From positions 1,984,001-2,048,000 of the forward strand of contig OZ345369.1 of NCBI GenBank assembly GCA_977006965.1: 64,000 nucleotides of DNA, in the 5' to 3' direction. Positions 29,586 through 39,687 of the stretch are shown here, piece by piece (within the stretch, counting starts at the first letter, position 1; each line of letters begins with the position of its first letter). Both the position numbers and the translations under genes were made by a program. Under the pieces are notes generated by a model that ran no database searches, was not told where the DNA came from, and was given only the letters and a program-made list of their open reading frames with translations. The stretch is from Phymatolithon calcareum. Its lineage: Eukaryota; Rhodophyta; Florideophyceae; Hapalidiales.

Positions 29586-30365
29586 GTGCTCGATAGTACC
29601 ATACTTGCACAACTCTTTTCTCTTTTTGGAGAAGTCAATCTGAACTCGCCCTCGAGCAAATTCCTACAGCTATTGTTAAGAAATTTGAGCATCTCGACGT
29701 GTTTCCCTTCTCAGATCTTCTACGGTTGTATCACCCACTCTTCAGACGAATCGCCGTCGAGAGATCTCCCTTCCAGAACAACGTAGGATTAGATGTTTCA
29801 CTGTTTCTGAACATGCGGCCACTGGATTGTAGAGTAGTCGTTCATCCTCCTTGTGTCGATGGTGAAAGCTGCAAGTATCGAGCAACTGTTCGCTGTGAGC
29901 TAATCGAGAATCACATGGTGTTTGCATTCAATGCGGGCTCTACCACGCTCAGCACCGTTCCTTCGTCACGAATTTTTTTGCACACGCGAAGTCCAAAGAG
30001 ACTTCATGATTTTGTGGTAACCGTTTGGCAGTTTACTAGATTGGGGAGGGACTGACTTCGATTACGCCGACGCATTGACGAAAACTGGTCAGGTCGGTCG
30101 TCCAGACTAGAACTTGGCAACAATAAAAGTTCGACCGGAAGGCAAAACCTGTAGTATTCAGAATAGAGATGCACACGAAAGTCCAGCCAGAAGTCACGGT
30201 TGTCGAGATGTCTCGGTTGCATCCAAACGGCAGAAGTAATCCAACGAGAACGACACTAGGACACTCAAAACTTCTTGCTGAGTTTGTTTTAAGTTCGTAT
30301 ACGTTTGCCTCGGAGCCTATTTCTTGCTCTTTGAAGACACTCTCTCCCTAAAATGTCTGCCTAAT
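29586..30365. other. Convergent intergenic region between MetRS (+) and FCP1 (-)
   Basis: 780 bp holding both 3' UTRs. A 118-codon plus-strand ORF at 29699-30055 shows no recognisable motif; I do not call it a gene. Confidence 0.5.
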
Positions 30366-33032
30366 CTATATGAGAGAGTCTAACGCATCGTTAATTTCAT
30401 CTCCAGTGAGTACCCTGCCTACCACGGGTTGTTCCACGACATCATTGTTCACCGCTACGTCATCGTCTGCATTCTCATCAGCATCACCAGTGGTGAATTT
30501 CTGCCTCTTTGACAAGTGCTCTTCGTGCGTGACGCCCATAGAGTTCCGCCGCTTCAGCTCAGCAATCCTATACTCGCGTAAACTCGCCGGCCTCTGAAGT
30601 TCGAGCGCTGCTTGCTTTACTGCCCGACGGGCGTCAATATCGTTCCTATAGTCTTCCCAGTTAGTTTCGCCCGGCGCATGGATGCTGTACGGCAGTTCAG
30701 GCAGCCGTTCCCAGCACAGGATCGAGTCGTCGAGCCAGTCGGTGCTGACGCAGAATGCAGAACGCTCGATTTGAGCGCGACGTGCCTTCTCCGTGCCTGC
30801 GCCACGCGCCACGGACGCGATCACGTGCGTCGTCACTCCGCTTTCAAAATCCCGACGGCACAATGCCCCATGCCGAGCCGCAAAGTCCCACAACACTGAG
30901 TTTTCGGGCACAGTGTTGAGGGGGAATACACCGGTGAATGTGAAAACGCAACCGTCGAAAACGGTACGACGCATTTCCGCCAAAATGTCCTTTACGTTGG
31001 CTTCCTTGCGAGCACCTTCCAGGGAGTCTCCACCTTTGTCGGATGCATCCACAATTTCAAAGAATTTTTCATGACACCTTTCCAGAACCTCTGCAAGACG
31101 GAGAAGATGTCCACTGAAGTCGGAGTTTTCGTCCTGCTTCCACCATTTTTGGACCGTCGCTCGCATTTCGCTATTGAAACTATCGTTCATCTTCGCAAAG
31201 TTCTCTTCACAAACTCCATATTTGGTGCTTGAGCTTGGGAGCTCAGCCCCAGGCGGGGAACTGGCACCACTGGGGACACATCCCGCGGTTTTATTTACCG
31301 TTTTGTTGACTTCCTTAGGCCCGTTGCCAATCAATTCTTCCAACGTTCTTGATCCGTTCTGAAGCATCTTTGCGGAGGCAGACTTTGAGTTCACCCCGTT
31401 CGGTTCGCAGCTTGCAGTTTCGACATCTTTCGGAGGTCGCGTTTTCCGCGGAATTTTTATGTCATCCAGCCCTGGAAATTCCAAGTACTTGTTTTCGTTC
31501 TCCTCATTCTCTGCGGACAATCCACTTGTCAGAGATTTGCCGACCCTCGATTCCTTGCTGCCCTCGGTTTCAAATTGCGAGGAAGAAGAGGTTGGGAGAG
31601 AGTTGAGCCCGTTTGCTTCCTTCAAAATGGAGTCTGGACATTGGAACGCAGAGTCACCGCAGAATGATAGCGCATCGCAATGCTTTATCTCACCTTGTGG
31701 AGCCACAGGGTTTGGGAGAGATTTGATACTAGTCACTTGCTCATGTTTCATTTCGCTGTTTTCAGGTTTCCGATCGCAAGGGAGTGACTTTACACCGTTT
31801 GGCTTTTCGTTCCATTCCTCACGTGGGGCTGGCATCGCCTCCGCCAACCTTTTCAGGTCAAGTGGCTTAGAGTTCGGCAAAACCTTAGACTTGTCAAAGG
31901 CGTCTTTGGTGGTGGGGACAGCTGTATTTACCGGTGTGACTTTCGGGTTCGGAATAAGACCACTCTTTGCAGGTGCTGTAGCTTCCGGACGTGCAGTTGA
32001 TGAAGCACGGTCGTACGCCTCCGAAAGCCCGTCCCAGAAATAATACGGCTTCGCACGCAGCAAATTAGGCATGAAGTATTCGTCTGAACCACTAATCCAC
32101 ACGTCCTCGCGGTCATCAACGATAAGCACCATCGAGTCATCGCAGGGGAATAGCCTTCCAAGATTCTTTTGGTTCAGTTTACCCTCGGCAAAATCCTCTC
32201 GACTTGTGATTCTGCCGCGGAAAAGAGTTTTTTCCGGGTCGATAATTTTCACGATTTGATCCGCATACGGCCTGCTCCCCATTGTGTAAATGGAGAGCTC
32301 GAAACGCTTGGAAAGTCTCTCCAAAAACTCGCACAAATAGGGGCGCAATTTGACATACATATTGCAAGGCGCTACCCCACGCATTTTCGCCGCTAGCGAC
32401 GGAAGGAGACTGAATGACTTGATACTGCCCGAATCCGCCGAGGGCGGAGAAAAACTCAAAATGGCGCGAGCGCGCGGATCGTCTGAAGCGTGCACGAGAG
32501 TATGGTCGAGATCAAGAACAAGGGATAAGCGACGAGTTTTCAAAAGATTTGCGCAGGTGATGGACGCTAGATTTTCGGCCTCCGCACGAGTGATAGAAAG
32601 GTTATGCGACGTATACGCGACGGGCAGTCGGGCAGAATCTGCGGAAGACGCAATATCAGCAAAGTGGACGGCTGACACATCCTCGCCGCAAATACCGCAA
32701 AGCCCATTGAAGACGACGGAATGTGGACAAAATTCAATTTGCGCGATGGGTGTGGTGGGACCAACAGAAGGAACGCGCTCGCCCTCAGCGACAAGATGCT
32801 TGGATAGAGTTCCCGAGCGCGGCGCCAACGCGTGGTCCAAAGCACCCGACCCAAGCGAGCGAAGGACAGCGACACGCTGGTTGGTGTAAACGGGCGCACC
32901 CGGCGCAACGAGCCATTTGGATAAACACCAGCCGCTGCTCGTATCGGCCAAGACGCGCAGAGGCAAACGTACTTCGGCAACCGGGGATGGGTTGGAAGGC
33001 GTTCGTTCGCCCCTGAGTCTCGCCTGTGCCAT
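30366..33032 (-). CDS. FCP1: FCP1-type RNA polymerase II CTD phosphatase
   Basis: 888 residues, one exon, ATG at 33032. In order: a lipoyl/biotinyl-like N-terminal domain (about 20-115), then the FCPH catalytic domain with LVLDLDHTLVH (nucleophile Asp174 and acid Asp176), KLRPYLCEFLERL, YTMGSRPYA, IVDDREDVW and the NLLRAKPYYFW block; a long low-complexity linker (about 340-640); a BRCT domain (CVFTFTGVFPLN to VSTDWLDDSI); and an acidic C-terminal tail ending DEINDALDSLI, resembling the TFIIF-contact tail of FCP1. The enzyme removes phosphate from Ser of the Rpb1 heptad repeat in the nucleus, recycling polymerase. Domain order is that of canonical FCP1 rather than of SCP or CPL proteins. Confidence 0.93.
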   Translation of the reverse strand: MAQARLRGERTPSNPSPVAEVRLPLRVLADTSSGWCLSKWLVAPGAPVYTNQRVAVLRSLGSGALDHALAPRSGTLSKHLVAEGERVPSVGPTTPIAQIEFCPHSVVFNGLCGICGEDVSAVHFADIASSADSARLPVAYTSHNLSITRAEAENLASITCANLLKTRRLSLVLDLDHTLVHASDDPRARAILSFSPPSADSGSIKSFSLLPSLAAKMRGVAPCNMYVKLRPYLCEFLERLSKRFELSIYTMGSRPYADQIVKIIDPEKTLFRGRITSREDFAEGKLNQKNLGRLFPCDDSMVLIVDDREDVWISGSDEYFMPNLLRAKPYYFWDGLSEAYDRASSTARPEATAPAKSGLIPNPKVTPVNTAVPTTKDAFDKSKVLPNSKPLDLKRLAEAMPAPREEWNEKPNGVKSLPCDRKPENSEMKHEQVTSIKSLPNPVAPQGEIKHCDALSFCGDSAFQCPDSILKEANGLNSLPTSSSSQFETEGSKESRVGKSLTSGLSAENEENENKYLEFPGLDDIKIPRKTRPPKDVETASCEPNGVNSKSASAKMLQNGSRTLEELIGNGPKEVNKTVNKTAGCVPSGASSPPGAELPSSSTKYGVCEENFAKMNDSFNSEMRATVQKWWKQDENSDFSGHLLRLAEVLERCHEKFFEIVDASDKGGDSLEGARKEANVKDILAEMRRTVFDGCVFTFTGVFPLNTVPENSVLWDFAARHGALCRRDFESGVTTHVIASVARGAGTEKARRAQIERSAFCVSTDWLDDSILCWERLPELPYSIHAPGETNWEDYRNDIDARRAVKQAALELQRPASLREYRIAELKRRNSMGVTHEEHLSKRQKFTTGDADENADDDVAVNNDVVEQPVVGRVLTGDEINDALDSLI

Positions 33033-34659
33033 GCAGCTAGCTGTCTCTCGTCGGCAGGGGCCGACTTCTTGCTTGCTGTCTTACGGGTGTAGGGATCCTA
33101 CCCTAAATAAAGTTTGTTGGAAATTTTTGAACAACTCTCGAAAAATTCTAGATGCACACTTCATAGAAATTTCCGCAGTTTATGACGGTGCTTGATGAAG
33201 GTGCGAAATATTTTGTTAAGTTTCATTATTTTCGGCAGTTTCACACGTTTTTAGGACGATAATTCCTGTGCCACGTTTGCCAGCGCACAGGGCAGACGTC
33301 TATTTTTTCCGGCTTAGCCCATGATATCGAACGTCGCAAAACTATTATTTTTCAAAAAAAATTGAGTCATGATTCATCATCATTAAATGACAATCGCTCG
33401 ATTTGATTCATCGTGGTTTGATAATACTCATCGGAACGTGAGACGACATGAGATGTCAGGACTTGATGCATCGAAATTATCAGGTTCCGATGAGCATAAT
33501 CAAATCACTATCAAATCGAACGATTATTCTATCAGTATGAGATTTTTTCTTTTTCTAAACAATGTTGTTTATGCTCGTGTCACTCGCCGTTGGCGTGGCT
33601 CAAGTTATTATTACTTTTCACGCCCCCCCGCTATCCTCGATGCGCTTATGTTCACAGTTGTGCCGACCACTACTCAGAAGTAACGTAGCTACTCGTGGGT
33701 TCTCAACTGTTTCAGACTGCGTTTCAGGTGAGCATGCCTTCGGAAAATGGAATGGATGTGCGGCTCAAGCATCCAAGCATGCATCGTCGAAGATATTTGG
33801 GCGATGCAACGGATGGCTTGCTCATTGTTTTAGTCTCGCACTTATTTACTACCCTAAAGCGAATCACTTAAAGAATCTCTGTTGCTGCTTCCAGGAACAT
33901 TCTTCGTCTGGCAACCAGACTCTGGGTACAGTATCAAAGACACGGAAACACATGATCTAAACTGGGCCAGGTCGGTAATGATGTGCGTACGCGACCTATC
34001 AGCTTGTCGTGACTACATTAATCGACGATGAGTGCATCAGCTCTTTATACAATATTCTAACTGCACCGCCCGGGAATTGCGACGTCTGCTCGAATTACAA
34101 AACTAAACTTCTGCAATTTTTTTAGAAAAGTCTGACCGTAGTAAAGTACGATGCACACGTGTGACTTCAGGCAATTACTTTTTCTTACCCGCAGAACTAT
34201 CATACGTGTCAAGACTCTCGTGGAATGAAGAGGAGAACTTTTGAGTCTCCTGTGCTTCGTCTTAAAAGGGCCTTCGCAGTAGTTCTGCTGGTAAGAACTT
34301 TGGTCACACAGCCTAAGGAAGCTAGACGTTCCTCTTACCGCAGGCGTTTAAATAGCCACGACTCGTCCCTCTGTAGGAGAAGTGCACCCGATTGGGTTCT
34401 TATTTGAACAGAAAACTACGACAGCAATTCAACCACGAATGCAGATTGCATTGCATCTGCTGTTCCTCGTGTGACCCAAAGCATATGAAATGCATATCTC
34501 AGAACTGCTATGCCGGCGAAAATCCCCTCAAAACTCCTCACGATCCGCCGTCCGAAAATGGTCGCCCTACGGAACTCCTCAAAAAACAAATTGAGCAATC
34601 GTCCAACCGACCCGACTCCAAGTCCAGTGCCAAGAAAACGTCCGCTATCTTTCATCCCC
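33033..34659. other. Intergenic region with a foldback
   Basis: 1.6 kb between two minus-strand genes. An imperfect inverted repeat lies at 33392-33525 (separate entry). ORFs near 34225-34682 are short and without homology. The upstream part should hold the FCP1 promoter, the right end the phosphatase 3' UTR. Confidence 0.5.
33392..33525. repeat. Imperfect inverted repeat, about 45-bp arms
   Basis: Arms 33392-33437 (aatcgctcgatttgat ... ctcatcggaac) and 33484-33525 (gttccgatgag ... atcaaatcgaacgatt) pair with a few mismatches and a 4-nt length difference, around a 46-nt centre. It is a candidate hairpin or foldback element about 360 bp upstream of the FCP1 start. Confidence 0.65.
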
Positions 34660-36099
34660 CTATAATCCGTTTCCGCTGTTAGGATGCGTATACATTTCCA
34701 TAGACGGCGTCTTCGGCACCTCGCTTGCCGCTCGTTCCTCCAGCGGTCGCACCGCACGTTCATCAATTTCCTGTATGTGCATCTGCATCCGAAGCGCCCG
34801 CATCTGCTTCCTGCGAGCTACAGCCCGCCCAACGCATACCGAAAACAGCATCCCAAGTGCAATGCCGAGCAGTCCGCCCAACACAGCGGCTGTAATCCTG
34901 CCGCGGCGACTACCGCAGCTACTCCTGCCGTTTCCGGCCTGTGCACCTGGAGTGATATCACCCACGTTCGCAGGGCGCGCACCAACAGTGCACACATGTG
35001 TCGTAGCTGGGTCGGTGCTACACGCGGCGCAGAACGGCCCCGCCGCAGAGTACATCCTCTTGCGCTTTTTCAGTGCATTCGTGAGAGCGCCGAGTGGACA
35101 GCCTTCTGCGGCGTCAGTGCAGCCCGCGACAGGAAACGGAAGCGGATGCAGCACTGTTTTGTTTCCGTCGTACCATAGCATACGCAAGCGCGACCCAGTG
35201 TGTAACTCCCAAATGAGCGCGGCGCCGAACTCTGGGATACCATTCGCAGGAAAGGCAGGTGAGGGAGCAATGCGCAATGCAGCGAAAATTCCGAGCAGAG
35301 TTGGATAATGCGCCGAATAAGCAATGAAGCGATGTGTGGCAGGGCTTTTCACAGATTTTGCTACATTGTCAGCGTAACTAAGCATTGTGCCGACTAGTCC
35401 ACCTGCGACTAGTCCGCCAGTATTGCGAAACTTCTCAGATTCTACCCAATTGGCTAGGGACTGAAGCTGATCCCAGTCTGCTTTGGGAAGGATTGGATGA
35501 GACCTGATCATATATCCGAGACGGATGAGCTTGTGTCGATCGAATATGTTGAAGATGTTGACAAGACTAGGTGCCTCATCTACTGCGCGCGCAACGCGCT
35601 CAATGAATGCCTTATTCTTTTTTTCGCGGACACGAAACGCGGAAGAGCTCGTGAAGGCACGGACTTGAGCTGCAAACTTGGGACAGAGCGTGTATCCACG
35701 CAGACGAAAGTCGTTCTCCTTCACATTGAACACCTTTGTCGGAATAATGGACGCGTCTAAGGGGTACAGTCCCTGCAGCAGCGAGCGCGCACTGGACAGA
35801 GTGCGGTCAAGGTTGGAGCTCACGCTGAACGCGTCGAGCGCTGACGTGAAGTTTGGGCTTGAGTCTTGGACGTGATACATAGACCCCTTGAGCAGGTAAC
35901 GATCACGGAGTAGCTTTCCCAGTGCTCGGAGCTGCTCGGCACCTGCTGGGAGCAGCGCGGCACCGTTCTCCTCCCCCGGGTTGAGCGCATTCTTCGACAG
36001 ATGTTCTCGAGCACCGTGGCGGTGGATCACCTGGACCTGCAAAACTTCGGCTAGCGCAACCGAGCAGAGCAGCAGGAAGGTTAATAGGTGCCGCATCAT
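34660..36099 (-). CDS. Membrane-anchored histidine phosphatase (acid phosphatase-like, branch 2), altered HD motif
   Basis: About 479 residues if translation starts at the paired ATGs 36099/36096, which place a classic signal peptide (MRHLLTFLLLCSVALA) first; the frame is open upstream to an ATG at 36165. Seen: VQVIHRHGAREH (the RHGxRxP nucleophile motif, with His for Pro), several Cys, a late SAHYPTLLGI where the family has SAHD, and a transmembrane helix (ITAAVLGGLLGIALGMLFSVCVG) followed by a basic cytosolic tail of about 60 residues. Histidine acid phosphatases hydrolyse phosphomonoesters outside the cell or in lysosomes. The HD proton-donor Asp is Tyr here, so activity may be altered or lost (inference). 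A type I membrane protein is predicted. Confidence 0.82.
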   Translation of the reverse strand: MMRHLLTFLLLCSVALAEVLQVQVIHRHGAREHLSKNALNPGEENGAALLPAGAEQLRALGKLLRDRYLLKGSMYHVQDSSPNFTSALDAFSVSSNLDRTLSSARSLLQGLYPLDASIIPTKVFNVKENDFRLRGYTLCPKFAAQVRAFTSSSAFRVREKKNKAFIERVARAVDEAPSLVNIFNIFDRHKLIRLGYMIRSHPILPKADWDQLQSLANWVESEKFRNTGGLVAGGLVGTMLSYADNVAKSVKSPATHRFIAYSAHYPTLLGIFAALRIAPSPAFPANGIPEFGAALIWELHTGSRLRMLWYDGNKTVLHPLPFPVAGCTDAAEGCPLGALTNALKKRKRMYSAAGPFCAACSTDPATTHVCTVGARPANVGDITPGAQAGNGRSSCGSRRGRITAAVLGGLLGIALGMLFSVCVGRAVARRKQMRALRMQMHIQEIDERAVRPLEERAASEVPKTPSMEMYTHPNSGNGL

Positions 36100-37520
36100 G
36101 ACTGGGCGGGAACCAGAGTGGCGCATGGCGAGAGATGATTGCCGATGAGGTGAAGGTAAGTGCATAAAAGCCTATCCATTGCAGTTGAGAGGAGAGCACA
36201 ACTGGAGAGAGGTGGAGGTGTGTCGATGCCGAGATTTGGCGTGCAATGGTGGCCAATTGTTCAAGTGTGATCCCGTTGTGGAAGTTTCTGATTCGTCGAT
36301 CTTGCTGATTGATCTGAGGTCTTCCCTCAATGCGCCATTAATGGCGCAATACGTGTTCATCGGTGCATGTACCCTAGTAGTCCTCTTCTACTCTCCCTTC
36401 AACGGTTACGGTTCTGTCTGTCCGTTAGCTCCCATAATGGGCCGTCTGAGTGTTGCCGATACTGCAGCCACACTACTGTACGTGTTGAAGACTTGGGAAT
36501 ATCAACCATGAACACGAATCCTGTTCGTCGCCAGGACAGGGAGCTAGTTGTGACTAAAGAGATCCTGCCTCATAGTATGCGCGACACTACCGGGACTCTC
36601 CACTCGACCTATCGAATAATTGCTACAGTAGTTATTTCTATTGCGGAGGTACAGTCGAGACTCCATTTTTGTGTTCTTAAATGCGGTATTGCCCGTTTTT
36701 AAACATCGAAGGGTTTAGTTCTACAGTACTCGACCAATAAAAAGCCAAAGCCATTAGTATCCAAATGCCTGAGGGTGACACAGTTGAACAATTGAGACTA
36801 TTTGGGGTGCCGGAAATCTCGCCGCACAACATACAGTATTCTTCACGAAGAATTATCAGCGATCTTCGAAGATTACTAGAATTTAGCGCTGGCATACCGT
36901 CTCGTAAATGCAACAGATGTCCGCAAAATTTGGAACGCGCCACCCCTTACTCGCGCACCCCTTTAGAGTGTCCTTTAGGAGAATACGTTCTGGGCATGGC
37001 CACGAACCGCCAAATGTCAGCCGTGAACATCGCGGAAATTTCGCGGCTTTGCCGTGCAAAAGTATGGGAAAAGAAATTGAAACTCTCGACCACTCTCCCC
37101 ATAGTTGATTCTTAGTTGATTCCCCCGTCACGGGCCCGTTGTATACCATCTGTGATCGCCAACGTGGCTCTCCAAACGACCGCAATCATCTCCTACCACC
37201 TTTCTGTCCGTGGTAGTGCACCAAACGCCAACACGCTGGTAGCGATAGTGCACGAATACTGTAAACGATAGACGCCTTAGCTCGAAAGACTAGATCTTGC
37301 CATTTTCTTGACGCCGAAAACCGAAAATCTGGGCTCTATTCATTGGACATATTTCATAAAACTCTAAAACAGTAAAACATTTCCCTCGCTCTCAAAAAAT
37401 TGCAGAGATGCATCATGAACAGGCACAGCTCGGTTGCGCTGGCACTAAGGACAGACTTCGGTCAGTAAAACATGTGAAATCTGCTCAAGTCCGTCAAAGC
37501 CCCCAGCCACCGCCGCGGCC
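36100..37520. other. Intergenic region between phosphatase (-) and eIF3g (+)
   Basis: 1.4 kb between divergent genes. ORFs of up to 116 codons occur (for example 36765-37115), without recognised motifs. An upstream ATG near 37416 opens a short frame ending TAA just before eIF3g, a possible uORF. Confidence 0.45.
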
Positions 37521-38255
37521 ATGGGAACGCATGTGTTGCCAAGCGGCAGATGCCGGCCCGGTGTGAAGGTTGGCAACTCCTTGTCAAATGGAGTTGCAGC
37601 GCGCAAACACTGGCGCAAGTTCGGCGACTGTGCCAGAGCAGACCCTGGCCTTGAGCCTGGCATCTCGACCGTATCATTGCACGAGGTGCACATAGAATGG
37701 GTTATCGACGCTGATAAGGGAGCGAACGACGCTGACATTACGGCACAGGCGGCCAGGGAGGTGCATTCTCGGCTGAAAATGGAACGCTTTCTCCGCAGGC
37801 AGGAGGAACGTAAGCGAGGCGCTGTTGCAAACACCGGGGCTCGTGCCAAGTCCGATATTGCGGACAGATCCGGTGGTGGCGGGCTCGGCGGGGGCGGTGG
37901 CAAGTACGTGCCGCCTGCGAGGCGTGGCGGCGGCGCGAAATTCTCCACTGGGGTGAGCATGAAGACTCGAGATGATGCGGCAACTGTGCGGATTGACAAC
38001 CTTAGTCGCAATGCCACGGAGGTTGATGTTGACGAGCTGTGCAAAGTATTTGGGAAAATTCGGCGCATTTTTTTAAGTAGGGACCAGCGAAGTGGAAAGA
38101 GCAATGGAATTGCGTTGGTGGGGTTTGTTTATATGTCGGATGCCACTAGATGTATTGACCGGCTGAATCGGCACGCTTACGACCATCTTATTTTGCAGGT
38201 GGATTGGGCGAAGCAAAAAGAACGGAATAGCAACAGGTCCACTTTTGAGCGTTGA
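37521..38255 (+). CDS. EIF3G: Translation initiation factor eIF3 subunit G (RRM)
   Basis: 244 residues from ATG 37521. Seen: the eIF3g N-terminal motif AARKHWRKFGD, a Gly-rich hinge, GKYVPPARR (family GKYVPPxxR) near 127, and a C-terminal RRM of about 155-234 (VRIDNLSRNATEVDVDEL as RNP2 region, GIALVGFVYM as RNP1, HLILQVDWAKQ as last strand, the typical eIF3g ending). It is an RNA-binding subunit of the eIF3 complex on the 40S ribosome, needed for scanning and reinitiation. Compared with animal eIF3g (about 320 residues) it is short: the N-terminal 80 residues upstream of the KFGD motif and the CxxC-H-C zinc knuckle are absent. A missed 5' exon could supply the first part, but not the knuckle. 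Confidence 0.88.
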   Translation: MGTHVLPSGRCRPGVKVGNSLSNGVAARKHWRKFGDCARADPGLEPGISTVSLHEVHIEWVIDADKGANDADITAQAAREVHSRLKMERFLRRQEERKRGAVANTGARAKSDIADRSGGGGLGGGGGKYVPPARRGGGAKFSTGVSMKTRDDAATVRIDNLSRNATEVDVDELCKVFGKIRRIFLSRDQRSGKSNGIALVGFVYMSDATRCIDRLNRHAYDHLILQVDWAKQKERNSNRSTFER

Positions 38256-38286
38256 TAGAATTCGAGCGACACTTCTGTTGCGAGTA

Positions 38287-38760
38287 CAGTCGATCCTCGA
38301 TTTTTGCATCTCCGATTTTTGAATATCCTCGAGTTTTTGAATACAGAATGCCTGTCCCAGGTCGGTTTCGCCTTAAATTTTAACGAAAATAAAGGATTAC
38401 TGAATACTCGAATATAGAATATCTAAACTCATAGCTTCAAACCGAAAGGCTATTTTTTGATTATTTTTAGGCCTCCTGTATTCAACGTCCACCATTGGGG
38501 ATTTTCTATGAGAGGAGTCCCTTGGGCAGCTTGGAGCACGGGCACAAATTGGGAAATGCTCAATGACGCTGTTCCGCCTACAAATATCGACTGGATTCCC
38601 AATGTGGTATAGCACAGCTTCTTCAAAGTTGACATAAATTGTAAATCTTGAGCTATAATTCTTTTAATTTCGCTATGATACGACTTCGATACGTGAATAA
38701 CCTCGATTTTTGAATATCAGGGTAGGTGACATTGCCTATGCAAAAATCGAGGATCGACTG
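38287..38760. mobile_element. Tc1/mariner (pogo-like) MITE, 474 bp
   Basis: Perfect 23-bp terminal inverted repeats beginning CAGTCGATCCTCGATTTTTG, flanked by TA at 38285-38286 and 38761-38762. Subterminal repeats (tttttgaatatcctcgag) occur inside both ends. No coding capacity. It begins 31 bp past the eIF3g stop, so it probably supplies that gene's 3' UTR or terminator. Related in design to the element at 18165. Confidence 0.88.
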
Positions 38761-38962
38761 TATAGTTTCGGAGGAAAGAGCTATAAAGAAGAGGACTTAG
38801 CTGAGCTGAGCTATTAGCAAATTTCTTCTTCCGCTTATATTCACATAATTTACTCACCCAGCGGAAAGATCTGACCAAAAATGCAAAGCATTACGGCTAG
38901 TGGATCCCACCCACCGCGTTGTTGCCCGAACAACTCGCAGGTAACTTGCGTCTCACTCGCTC

Positions 38963-39343
38963 TCATTCTTGATCGCCTGTGGGGCGCTCTTGCGCAGCTG
39001 CAGCGACGACGCCTGAGGGCGCTGCGTCGTAAGACGACTGCGCAATGAGCGAGCGACACTCGACAAAAGCGGCCTCTGGCTTTCGGCATCGTTCAAACAT
39101 GTACTCCTGGGAGATCTGTCCGTCAATGCAATCCGCATACTTCTGAAACGTATCCCCGCACGTCTCCATCGCGCTCTTCAGCACAGCCAGCACACACGAC
39201 TGTACCGCTGCACCTTCAGTGAGACAGCGCTCTGGGTTGTCGTCCTTTGCCTTACATTGCAAAAACGCGTCATTGGCGTTCGCGCAATGCGCACCGATCT
39301 CCTTCGCCGCCGCGTACAGCACCGATGACTTTGCAGACGACAT
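38963..39343 (-). CDS. NDUFA8: NDUFA8, complex I 19-kDa/PGIV subunit (quadruple CX9C)
   Basis: 126 residues from ATG 39343 (MSSAKSSVLYAAAKEIGAHC). Four exact CX9C motifs are seen: CANANDAFLQC, CLTEGAAVQSC, CGDTFQKYADC and CRKPEAAFVEC, the double CHCH layout diagnostic of NDUFA8, together with family words (NxAFxxCK, RCLxEG, YxxCID, RCRKxxAxFxEC). It is an accessory subunit of mitochondrial NADH:ubiquinone oxidoreductase on the intermembrane-space side, imported by the Mia40 disulfide relay. Length is somewhat shorter than in animals (about 170). The open frame upstream to 39595 begins with a non-ATG codon and has no homology. Confidence 0.92.
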   Translation of the reverse strand: MSSAKSSVLYAAAKEIGAHCANANDAFLQCKAKDDNPERCLTEGAAVQSCVLAVLKSAMETCGDTFQKYADCIDGQISQEYMFERCRKPEAAFVECRSLIAQSSYDAAPSGVVAAAAQERPTGDQE

Positions 39344-39687
39344 GATGATGTGTCGCCGCCACTCTGTGTCGATCGAGCGCGCAGAGTGCGCTCCCTGCAA
39401 TTGCACTGTTTGAGGTTGAGAGGTTCGATCTACTCCAGTTGTTGAAAAAATGACTTGACCACACTTTTCATCCGCGAATCCTAGACTAAATTTATTTTGA
39501 CATATTTCAAACATTTTACATTTCAGAATATTTTCCACAACTTTCATGCCCAACTTTGTGCACACGTGTCGCAGCACAATGTCCTCGTCAGTCACGCTCC
39601 GGAGATTGCAGCTGCCGGCGAGATTGTCGGTGATCCTCCCTCCTTCGTGCCGCCCGTCCTAATGCCTCCCTCTTCCACGGCGCCCCG
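39344..39687. promoter_or_regulatory. Short divergent (bidirectional) promoter, NDUFA8 / ctpA
   Basis: 344 bp separates the start codons of divergently transcribed NDUFA8 (mitochondrial) and ctpA (plastid). Both 5' UTRs and promoters must fit here. No element is recognised; coordinated regulation is inference. Confidence 0.5.

Noticed and set aside
29699-30055. 118-codon plus-strand ORF downstream of MetRS
   Set aside because: Lies in a convergent 3' region, no motif or repeat support; left unannotated.
36765-37115. ORF starting MPEGDTV, like the N-terminus of Fpg/Nei DNA glycosylases
   Set aside because: Only the first seven residues match; the rest has no helix-two-turn-helix or zinc-finger pattern and is too short.
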